DNA of 6,297 nt from an uncultured Campylobacterota bacterium. Its GTDB lineage: Bacteria > Campylobacterota > Campylobacteria > Campylobacterales > Arcobacteraceae. Positions 1 to 5,769 of the stretch are shown here, in pieces. Position numbers and translations under genes: made by a program. The DNA lies in NCBI GenBank assembly GCA_903821805.1, contig CAIJNA010000199.1:1-6297 (forward strand), read 5' to 3'. The first letter of the stretch is position 1. Every line of letters begins with the position of its first letter. The notes under the pieces were generated by a model, which had not been told where the DNA came from, ran no database searches, and worked only from the letters and a program-made list of their open reading frames with translations.

Positions 1-490
1 AATATTCATTTGATTTTTCTTTTAGTCTTTTGTATATTTTTAAAAAATCTGTACTATAAACTCTTGTGTCTCCAATTGTTGTTATAAAATTAGTGTCTCC
101 ACTCCATCTTGGAACCAAGTGCAAATGAATATGTTCTGCAATTCCAGCACCAGAAACGCTTCCTAAATTCATTCCAATATTTACACCTCCAGCATTTAAA
201 ACATCTTTTAGCAACTTCACTCCTTTTTGCGCAAACAGTGTCATACTTGCCCAAATTTCAGGATCTAAATCTTCAAGTTTATCAGTATGTAGATTTGGAA
301 TAATCATAAAATGACCAGGACTATATGGGTATTTATTCATAACAATAAAAAAATCTTTTTCCCTATGAAGAACACCAAGTTCTTCATCATCATGCATATT
401 TTTAACTATATGGCAAAAAACGCAACCATCTATTTTTTTACTATTGTGAGACACATATTCAGTTCTCCAAGGTGCATATACTCTTTCCAT
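1..490 (-). CDS. HIT-family nucleotide hydrolase/phosphorylase, C-terminus cut by window edge
   Basis: Reading leftward from ATG at 490, the frame stays open for 163 codons to the window edge, so the C-terminus and stop are missing. The translation carries the HIT signature AEHIHLHLVP with histidines 120, 122 and 124; in this superfamily the middle histidine forms the covalent nucleotidyl intermediate. Other family marks are the YSPGHFMIIP strand (residues 56-65), H68, and a CxxC pair (C23, C26) that may bind zinc. Family members hydrolyse or phosphorolyse dinucleoside polyphosphates (Ap4A-type) or nucleotide conjugates in the cytoplasm; the exact substrate cannot be read here. The start has a good AGGA Shine-Dalgarno about 6 bases upstream that overlaps the TAG of the Mur ligase gene. 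This makes it the last visible gene of the minus-strand operon. The same order, Mur ligase then HIT protein, is what I recall for H. pylori. Confidence 0.9.
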   Translation of the reverse strand, partial: MERVYAPWRTEYVSHNSKKIDGCVFCHIVKNMHDDEELGVLHREKDFFIVMNKYPYSPGHFMIIPNLHTDKLEDLDPEIWASMTLFAQKGVKLLKDVLNAGGVNIGMNLGSVSGAGIAEHIHLHLVPRWSGDTNFITTIGDTRVYSTDFLKIYKRLKEKSNEY

Positions 491-498
491 AAAAATTC

Positions 499-1944
499 CT
501 AAATAAAGTTAGGTGCATCGTTTGCAAACAAGATTAAATCACCAAATTTAGTATTTTCAAGAAGACAAACTTCCATATCAGATTTATCTTTTAAGATTAC
601 AACTTGTGCTTTTTTAATATTATTCACAAGAATTTGTTGATTAATGTCTCCTGTAATAATAGCAATATCAAACACATCATCAATTGCTTTGGCAAGTTCA
701 ATATTTGCTTCGTCAGTGCTCTCAACAATTCCGGGAGTTATAATAACTTTTCTTCCATCATGCGTTGAAGAAATTTTTACAGCCTCAAGCATCCCCTCAA
801 GATTTCCATTAAAACTATCATCAAGAATAACTTTTCCATTAACTCGTGAAATATGCAATCTATGATCAACTGCTTTGATATTGTTTAAAGCAGCTTTTAT
901 CTCTTCAATTTTCATCCCTAATTTATGTGCAACCAAAATAACGGCTGTTAAATTTATGGCATTAAATGCACCTAATATTGGTGCGTGGAAATGTTCAGTT
1001 CTTCCATCAATATCTATATTAAAATTGATTCCATCCAAATCACTTTGTGTAACTTGAAGATTTTGAGGAAAATGAGTAATTGTTGGATAGTCTAAAATAG
1101 GAACACTTGTATGGACAAATCCATGAATCAATTTTGGAGATTTTAATATTTCCATTTTTGTATGAATAATGTTATCGAGAGTTTTAAAATACTCAATATG
1201 CTGCTCTCCAACACTTCCTATTACCGCATATTCTGGTTCTAAAAACATAGTAATATCTTCAATATCACCCTTTTCTCTAGCTCCAGCTTCTGCAATATAA
1301 ACTTCAGTATCCAAAGGCAAATCATCATTTACATCTTTACAAATTCCACCAATTGTATTTACACTTCGTGGTGTCATATAAACAACAAATTTTTTTCTAA
1401 GAACTTGGTGTAAATAATTTTTTATTGATGTTTTTCCGTACGATGCCGTTATTGCAACTGTTACTAAATTATTTATTTTTTCTAATCTTTTTTTAGCTTT
1501 GTGCTTGAAACTTAAAAAGAATATTTTTTCCAAAACCGTTGTTACTGCGTAAGTCAAAATCAAAACAATCGCAACTCCATAATTAGAATCTACACTTAAA
1601 AATAAAAGTCCATCAACTATAAATGCAAAAGCCAATAAAATAGTCAAAAATCTTTTAACTCTTCCTGTCAAAACAACACTTGCCGATAAATTTTTATTCC
1701 ATAAATAAAGGCTTGTAACATAGAGTAAATAAAAGTAAATTGCGAAATATTCAAATGGTAAAAGATAAAAAAGAACAATTGGCGTAGCAAAATAAATTAT
1801 ATGCCATTGCTGTTTGTGGTGCTTTAATACGACTCTCTCAATTTTATAGTTGTACCATTGAAGATTTGTTATTAAATACCAACCAAGAGCTAGTAGAAGT
1901 AATATGTTTGTAAAAACCTCAAAGTAGTTTAAATATTCGGTCAT
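499..1944 (-). CDS. murF: MurF-type Mur ligase with N-terminal membrane segments (UDP-MurNAc-tripeptide--D-Ala-D-Ala ligase)
   Basis: The 481-residue product probably adds D-Ala-D-Ala to UDP-MurNAc-tripeptide, the last cytoplasmic step of peptidoglycan precursor synthesis. About five hydrophobic stretches come first (roughly residues 8-27, 48-62, 64-82, 98-117 and 122-145). A soluble Mur ligase core follows: ATP loop ITASYGKTS (165-173), TPRSVNTIGGI (191-201), the EAGARE region (219-224), GSVGEQHIEYF (243-253), HTKMEIL with K263 where Mur ligases carry a carbamylated lysine, DHRLHI (360-365) and DDSFNGN (375-381), a variant of the MurF DDSYNAN motif. The usual soluble MurF N-terminal substrate-binding domain is not evident, and the membrane region stands in its place. 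ATG directly follows the TAG of the upstream hydrolase gene (TAGATG), and GAAGGA inside that gene's end serves as Shine-Dalgarno. The assignment to MurF rests on the motifs and remembered operon context; another membrane-bound Mur-ligase-like role is possible. Confidence 0.85.
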   Translation of the reverse strand: MTEYLNYFEVFTNILLLLALGWYLITNLQWYNYKIERVVLKHHKQQWHIIYFATPIVLFYLLPFEYFAIYFYLLYVTSLYLWNKNLSASVVLTGRVKRFLTILLAFAFIVDGLLFLSVDSNYGVAIVLILTYAVTTVLEKIFFLSFKHKAKKRLEKINNLVTVAITASYGKTSIKNYLHQVLRKKFVVYMTPRSVNTIGGICKDVNDDLPLDTEVYIAEAGAREKGDIEDITMFLEPEYAVIGSVGEQHIEYFKTLDNIIHTKMEILKSPKLIHGFVHTSVPILDYPTITHFPQNLQVTQSDLDGINFNIDIDGRTEHFHAPILGAFNAINLTAVILVAHKLGMKIEEIKAALNNIKAVDHRLHISRVNGKVILDDSFNGNLEGMLEAVKISSTHDGRKVIITPGIVESTDEANIELAKAIDDVFDIAIITGDINQQILVNNIKKAQVVILKDKSDMEVCLLENTKFGDLILFANDAPNFI

Positions 1945-2673
1945 CTATTTTCCTTCATTTTTATTTAATATATTGTCTATCTCTTGAGCATGTTTCAAAA
2001 AGAAATAATGATCTCCATCAAAATCATAAAACCTACTATTAGAGATCAATTTGTGAATAATCTTTCCGCTCGCAATACTTGTAGCAGTATCACTTTTACC
2101 CCAAAAAATTGTTGTTTTTCCATTATAGTTTTTGAACTTTTGGCTAAAGTCTTCATCAACTACATTTTTAAAAGTGCTATACATATTTTCACTCATAGAT
2201 TCAACATCTTTACTTCTAAATAATTTACTAAAAAATGAAAATCCAAGTTTATTTGCTATTTTTGCAAATCTTATTTTTGCCTTTACTTTTGAACTTTTTT
2301 CTTCCAAGATGCCAGCCGTACTAAGCAAAATAAGATGTTTTGGACCAAGAAGCGTTGCAACTTTTCCACCAAAACTATGCCCTGCGATTGTAGTTTCTTC
2401 TTTATCAATACTTAATGATATGAAAAATTCATTTAAAATATCTGCATAATCGCATGTAGTTAAAATGTATTCATTTGTACTTTTCCCAAATCCTGGCATA
2501 TCAATGTAGATATGTTTATAAGTTTTTAGCACTTTTGCAAAAGCAGTTTTCATAACATCCTTATTGCTTCCCCAACCATGTAAAAAAACTATAGTTTCTT
2601 GATTTGTTGGATTTAATATTTCATAATTGATTTCAAAATTTTGATTATTTAGATTGATATTTTTTATTGCCAT
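1945..2673 (-). CDS. alpha/beta hydrolase, substrate unknown
   Basis: This 242-residue protein has the full alpha/beta-hydrolase set. The oxyanion loop is HGWG (32-35), the strand-turn DMPGFGKS spans 58-65, the nucleophile elbow is GHSFGG with S100, the acid is probably D195 in WGKSDTA, and the histidine is H222 in GDHYFF. No signal peptide is seen, so it should be cytoplasmic. Ligands are probably small, but nothing in the sequence names an ester, lactone or thioester substrate. Homologues beside murF in Helicobacter have been labelled as ring-cleavage (dienoate) hydrolases by similarity only, and I would not carry that name over. It lies between nth and the Mur ligase gene with no spacer on either side: its ATG abuts the nth TAG and its TAG abuts the ligase ATG. 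That arrangement implies coupled translation and perhaps a cell-envelope role. Confidence 0.9.
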   Translation of the reverse strand: MAIKNINLNNQNFEINYEILNPTNQETIVFLHGWGSNKDVMKTAFAKVLKTYKHIYIDMPGFGKSTNEYILTTCDYADILNEFFISLSIDKEETTIAGHSFGGKVATLLGPKHLILLSTAGILEEKSSKVKAKIRFAKIANKLGFSFFSKLFRSKDVESMSENMYSTFKNVVDEDFSQKFKNYNGKTTIFWGKSDTATSIASGKIIHKLISNSRFYDFDGDHYFFLKHAQEIDNILNKNEGK

Positions 2674-3387
2674 CTACTTTTCACTCGCCTTTGTTTTTAT
2701 TATTTTCTTACTTTTTATTGATATGTTTTTTGTTGTTTTTTTACCGTCCACACCAAATCTACCGTCACTTTTGCAAACAGACTTAAGTCCACAATCTTCA
2801 CACATAGGATTTACTGCCTTGCATTTATATCTTCCAAAAAGGACCATTGCTTGATGAAAAATATGCAAATCTGCTTTTAGTTTTTTAACTAGTTCTGCTT
2901 CAGTTTGCTCAACAGTTTTTCCACTACTTAGGCCTAATCTGTGTGAAACCCTAAATACATGGGTATCTACAGCCATAAGATTTGCTCCATCTGCCTCTAT
3001 TAAAAATACATTTGCAGTTTTGTTACCAACACCAGCTAATTTCATTAATTCTTTTTGGTTATGCGGAATAACACCATCATGAAATTCTTCTACATTTATA
3101 GCCATTTTGATAATATTTTCTGCTTTATTGTTAAAAAAACTACAACTTTTTAAAAGTTCTTTTACATCTTCAATATCAGCTTTGGATAAACTTTTAGTAT
3201 CAGGATACTTAGCAAAAAGAGCTGGTGTTATTATATTTACTCTTTTATCAGTACACTGTGCAGATAAAATAATATCTACAAGCAATTCATAATCATTAGA
3301 ATACTGGAGCTCTGTAACAACGCCGCTATAATTTTCCAAAAAATAATCTCTAATAAATTCAATATCGTGTTTTGTTGCTTTTTTCAT
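2674..3387 (-). CDS. nth: Endonuclease III (DNA glycosylase/AP lyase, 4Fe-4S)
   Basis: This base-excision repair enzyme removes oxidised pyrimidines and nicks the abasic site. Within 237 residues there is the LSAQCTDKRVN block (41-51) and the helix-hairpin-helix LAGVGNKTANV (117-127) with the catalytic lysine K123. The catalytic aspartate D141 lies in AVDTHVFRV. An intact iron-sulfur loop is formed by C189, C196, C199 and C205 in the classic C-x6-C-x2-C-x5-C spacing. After the cluster a lysine-rich tail of about 30 residues (206-237) makes it longer than E. coli Nth (211 residues). It is the first gene of the minus-strand cluster. No in-frame ATG, GTG or TTG lies between this start and the upstream in-frame stop, so ATG 3387 is the only standard choice. 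It has no clear Shine-Dalgarno, and a short upstream ORF ends on it. Confidence 0.95.
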   Translation of the reverse strand: MKKATKHDIEFIRDYFLENYSGVVTELQYSNDYELLVDIILSAQCTDKRVNIITPALFAKYPDTKSLSKADIEDVKELLKSCSFFNNKAENIIKMAINVEEFHDGVIPHNQKELMKLAGVGNKTANVFLIEADGANLMAVDTHVFRVSHRLGLSSGKTVEQTEAELVKKLKADLHIFHQAMVLFGRYKCKAVNPMCEDCGLKSVCKSDGRFGVDGKKTTKNISIKSKKIIKTKASEK

Positions 3388-3443
3388 TATTGCATATATC
3401 TTTTTATCTGTTTTTTCATCATGATGCAGTTTTTAAGTTGCAT
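3387..3443 (-). other. Possible 18-codon upstream ORF in the nth leader
   Basis: On the minus strand an ATG at 3443 opens a reading frame of 18 codons (MQLKNCIMMKKQIKRYMQ). Its TAA shares one base with the nth ATG (TAATG). It begins about 11 bases after the likely transcription start of the nth promoter. Its own ribosome site is weak (only an AAGAAA-like purine stretch), and the peptide is basic with no recognisable motif. Because nth has no good Shine-Dalgarno, ribosomes finishing this ORF could restart on nth. It may equally be chance in AT-rich DNA. Confidence 0.25.
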
Positions 3444-3460
3444 TTTCTTAGATTCTGTAG

Positions 3461-3469
3461 ATTTTACCA
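3461..3469 (-). promoter_or_regulatory. Extended -10 promoter element for the nth operon
   Basis: The minus strand reads TTTGGTAAAATC here, an extended -10 (TGG followed by TAAAAT). No convincing -35 is seen, which is normal for the main sigma factor of Campylobacterota. Transcription would begin near 3454 and give a leader of about 67 bases before nth. Confidence 0.5.
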
Positions 3470-3525
3470 AACTCATACTTACATCATAGATATTTCAGAT
3501 ACTTCCTATAGTTAAAGTTGTTTTT

Positions 3526-3534
3526 TGATAAAAT
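3526..3534 (+). promoter_or_regulatory. Extended -10 promoter element for the HP0268/miaB operon
   Basis: The sequence TTTTTTGATAAAATC holds TG, one base, then TAAAAT (3529-3534), preceded by a T-rich stretch as is typical of Campylobacterota housekeeping promoters. There is no clear -35. Transcription would start near 3541, leaving about 29 bases before the first gene, with the Shine-Dalgarno AAAGGA at 3556-3561. Confidence 0.6.
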
Positions 3535-3569
3535 CGCAACTATTATAAAAACACAAAAGGATTCATAAA

Positions 3570-3812
3570 ATGGATATTTTATTAGCTAGAAACGAAATAC
3601 AAGAAAAACCAAAAAAAATCAGCCTTACTAAAATCAAAGAAGAATTAAAAGATTCAACAGGGAAAATTTACTACTTTGATAGAGACAACTCTCATAAAAA
3701 TATGATGGCATTAGTTGAAAGTCTTGAAACTTCGGGTTACAATGTAAACTTTAGAGAGATCAAATATGGTCTTGGTGATGAAGAATATATGTATGAATTA
3801 CATGCTCTTTAA
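3570..3812 (+). CDS. HP0268-family small nuclease
   Basis: This 80-residue protein matches my recollection of the HP0268 family: small size, the segment IYYFDRDNSHKNMMALVESL (33-52) and a YELHxL-type C-terminus (75-80). It also sits directly before miaB, as HP0268 precedes HP0269 in H. pylori. H. pylori HP0268 has been reported as a DNA-nicking enzyme with purine-specific RNase activity; whether this protein acts the same way is inference. It is rich in charged residues, with no membrane segment or signal peptide. The start is supported by AAAGGA 8 bases upstream. A run of eight A falls in codons 14-17. It is the first gene of the plus-strand cluster, 29 bases ahead of miaB. Confidence 0.8.
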   Translation: MDILLARNEIQEKPKKISLTKIKEELKDSTGKIYYFDRDNSHKNMMALVESLETSGYNVNFREIKYGLGDEEYMYELHAL

Positions 3813-3816
3813 GAGC
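3804..3816 (+). repeat. 13-base near-palindrome over the stop codon of the small nuclease gene
   Basis: GCTCTTTAAGAGC is symmetric around its central T and spans the TAA stop. It could form a short 4-base-pair stem with a 5-base loop in the RNA. No T-run follows, so it is not a typical terminator; it might affect mRNA processing or be chance. Confidence 0.3.
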
Positions 3817-3841
3817 TAATAAAAGAAAAAACACACTAGAA

Positions 3842-5140
3842 ATGTCAAAAAAACTCTTCATAGAAACCCTTGGATGTCAAATGAATTCAAGGGATACAGA
3901 ACATATTATTGCCGAACTAAATACTCACAATAACTACACTCAAACAACAGATCCAAAGGATGCAGATTTAATAATCATTAACACATGTAGCGTTAGAGAA
4001 AAGCCTGTGGCTAAACTATTTAGCGAATTGGGTCAATTCAACAAAATCAAAAAAACTGGGGCAAAAATTGGCGTTTGTGGATGCACTGCAAGTCACCTGG
4101 GTGATGAGATTATTAAGCGTGCTTCTTATGTTGATTTTGTTGTTGGTGCTAGAAATATTTCAAAAATTTCAAAAGCTGTTGAAACAAAGGGAAGTGTTGA
4201 AATTGATATAAATCATGACGAAACAAATTATGATTTTAGCGAATTCAGAAGCTCTCTTTATAAAGCAAACATCAATATTTCACTTGGTTGCGATAAGCAA
4301 TGTACTTTTTGTATAGTTCCAGCAACTAGAGGCGATGAGATAAGCATTCCTGCTGAAATAATTTTAAATGAAGCTAGAAAATCAGCAGCTAGTGGTATGA
4401 AAGAGATTTTTTTACTTGGTCAAAATGTAAATAATTATGGAAAATATTTTTCATCAGATACTGAGAAATACGATTTTACGAAGTTACTACAAGAAATTAG
4501 TAAAATTGATGGGATAGAGCGAATTAGATTCACTTCACCTCATCCGCTTCATATGGATGATGCCTTTATAGAAGAGTTTGCAACGAATCCTAAAATTTGT
4601 AAGTCAATACATGTCCCATTACAAAGTGGCTCAACTAAAATTTTAAAAGATATGAAAAGAGGATACACAAAAGAGTGGTTCTTGAAAGTTTGTGACAAAA
4701 TAAAAGCAAAAGTTCCAAATGTAAGAATTAGCACTGATATTATTGTTGCATTTCCAGGTGAAACTGATCAGGATTTTAGAGACACATTAGATGTTGTAAA
4801 TCAAGTTAAATTTGATCAGATATTTAATTTTAAATATTCACCACGTCCAAATACTCCAGCTGCAAATTTAGAACAAATTGATAGCGAACTTGGAACTAGT
4901 CGATTAAATGAATTGATAGAGTTACATAAAACTCATCAGGATTATCATATGGATAAGTTGGTAGGTCAAATTCATAAAGTTTATTTTGAAGATTTAAAAC
5001 CCAATGGTGAGATTATGGGATTTAGCGACAATGGAATGCAGGTATTTGTAGATGGTAGTGAAGAGTTGCTAGGTCAAATAGTTGATGTAAAAATTACACA
5101 AAATACTAGAACTTCAGTTAAAGGAGTTGTTATTAAATGA
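3842..5140 (+). CDS. miaB: tRNA-2-methylthio-N6-dimethylallyladenosine synthase MiaB
   Basis: MiaB is a radical-SAM enzyme that adds a methylthio group to isopentenyl-adenosine 37 of tRNAs reading codons that start with U. The 432-residue product has the expected order. The N-terminal methylthiotransferase domain carries three cluster cysteines: C12 in TLGCQMN, C49 in INTCSVRE and C81 in GVCGCTA. The radical-SAM core has C150, C154 and C157 in LGCDKQCTFCIVPATRG, followed by LLGQNVNNYG (191-200), HVPLQSGS (257-264) and STDIIVAFPGET (297-308). A C-terminal TRAM RNA-binding domain spans roughly 370-432. All six ligand cysteines are present, so it should be active. The length is normal for the family. 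The ribosome site is weak: only A-rich sequence precedes the ATG, so its translation may depend on the gene before it. The 3' end overlaps the next gene by ATGA. Confidence 0.97.
   Translation: MSKKLFIETLGCQMNSRDTEHIIAELNTHNNYTQTTDPKDADLIIINTCSVREKPVAKLFSELGQFNKIKKTGAKIGVCGCTASHLGDEIIKRASYVDFVVGARNISKISKAVETKGSVEIDINHDETNYDFSEFRSSLYKANINISLGCDKQCTFCIVPATRGDEISIPAEIILNEARKSAASGMKEIFLLGQNVNNYGKYFSSDTEKYDFTKLLQEISKIDGIERIRFTSPHPLHMDDAFIEEFATNPKICKSIHVPLQSGSTKILKDMKRGYTKEWFLKVCDKIKAKVPNVRISTDIIVAFPGETDQDFRDTLDVVNQVKFDQIFNFKYSPRPNTPAANLEQIDSELGTSRLNELIELHKTHQDYHMDKLVGQIHKVYFEDLKPNGEIMGFSDNGMQVFVDGSEELLGQIVDVKITQNTRTSVKGVVIK
5120..5126 (+). promoter_or_regulatory. Shine-Dalgarno AAAGGAG for the acyltransferase gene
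   Basis: A strong AAAGGAG lies inside the end of miaB, 10 bases before the ATG at 5137. It supports the start that overlaps the miaB stop by four bases (ATGA). Confidence 0.7.
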
Positions 5141-5769
5141 AAAATACAACTAGAAAATTAAAAAAGAATATTCAAATTTCCATTCTTCCATTTTTTTTAC
5201 AGTTATTTACAAGACTCATTTATCTTACAAACAAAAAAGTATTTCACATTCCTTCTAATATGGACAATGAAAGCTTTATTTTATGTATGTGGCATGGTGA
5301 CTTACTTATGCAAGCATTCAATTATAGAAATTTCAAAAAAAATGGAACAGTAAAAGTTATCGTTAGCGAACATAGTGATGGCGAAATAATAAGAAGAACA
5401 GTGGAACATCTTGGTGTTGGCTCATTAAGCGGTTCATCTACAAGAGGTGGAGCAAAAGCGCTCTTGGGAGCAATAAAAGCATTACAAAACGGTATTGACG
5501 TAGCAATTACACCAGATGGTCCAAAGGGTCCAGCTCATTCTATTGCAGACGGAATAATAATGATTGCACAAAAAACTGGTTCAAGAATAGTATGTTTTGG
5601 CTCTAGGCCATCAAAATCTTGGACTACAAATTCTTGGGATAATTTTACTATTCCGAAGCCTTTTGGAACTATAGATTTTATGGTAAGTGAGCCATTTGAG
5701 ATAAATAATTTAACTCTTGAAGAAGCTAAAGACAAAATCAAAATCAACATGGAGAAACTGTATGAGTAA
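5137..5769 (+). CDS. lpxJ: DUF374 lysophospholipid acyltransferase-family protein, probable lipid A late acyltransferase LpxJ
   Basis: The 210-residue protein shows the DUF374 pattern. A basic, hydrophobic N-terminus (about residues 12-30) probably touches the inner membrane. Then come MWHGDLL with H53 (51-57), SEHSDGEII (78-86), GSSTRGGAKAL (99-109), the hallmark TPDGPKGP (125-132), SWTTNSWD (161-168) and IPKPFG (172-177). In H. pylori and Campylobacter, DUF374 proteins called LpxJ replace LpxL/LpxM and add a secondary acyl chain to lipid A. The H. pylori gene, as I recall it, also lies just after miaB, which favours LpxJ here. The acyl donor and chain length cannot be read. The start overlaps miaB (ATGA) with a strong Shine-Dalgarno, and the end overlaps the next gene by 8 bases. 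A run of eight T lies near the 5' end (5191-5198). Confidence 0.8.
   Translation: MKNTTRKLKKNIQISILPFFLQLFTRLIYLTNKKVFHIPSNMDNESFILCMWHGDLLMQAFNYRNFKKNGTVKVIVSEHSDGEIIRRTVEHLGVGSLSGSSTRGGAKALLGAIKALQNGIDVAITPDGPKGPAHSIADGIIMIAQKTGSRIVCFGSRPSKSWTTNSWDNFTIPKPFGTIDFMVSEPFEINNLTLEEAKDKIKINMEKLYE
5751..5757 (+). promoter_or_regulatory. Shine-Dalgarno GGAGAAA for the gene starting at 5762
   Basis: GGAG lies within the last codons of the acyltransferase gene, 7 bases before ATG 5762. It decides that start, which overlaps the acyltransferase stop by 8 bases in another frame. Confidence 0.6.

Larger units (their letters stand above)
3388..3569. other. Divergent intergenic region between the two operons
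   Basis: These 182 bases separate the two gene clusters and hold a candidate promoter for each direction. They also hold a 10-base perfect palindrome CATCATGATG at 3417-3426 in the nth leader, the possible upstream ORF, and the Shine-Dalgarno AAAGGA at 3556-3561. No tRNA, terminator-like hairpin with a T-run, or longer repeat was seen. Confidence 0.6.

Noticed and set aside
109..502. Plus-strand open frames opposite the HIT gene
   Set aside because: They lie antisense to a coding frame with the HIT motif, lack ribosome sites and show no protein-like motifs.
644..1057. Plus-strand open frames opposite the Mur ligase gene
   Set aside because: They are antisense shadows of a gene with clear Mur ligase motifs.
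1984..2854. Plus-strand open frames, including one of 105 codons, opposite the hydrolase and nth genes
   Set aside because: The minus strand here carries the catalytic motifs of both enzymes; the hydrophobic plus-strand products are typical of antisense AT-rich reading.
3438..3540. Inverted GTTGC...GCAAC copies in the intergenic region as an operator
   Set aside because: The match is only five exact bases plus a loose T-rich flank, about 93 bases apart, which is expected by chance.
3804..3816. Terminator after the small nuclease gene
   Set aside because: The near-palindrome has a stem of only about four base pairs and no T-run, and miaB follows closely in the same direction.
4076..4084. Extra cysteine C79 beside the MiaB cluster cysteine C81 as a novel cluster ligand
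   Set aside because: The GVCGC form is, to my knowledge, common among MiaB proteins, and the six standard ligands are already accounted for.
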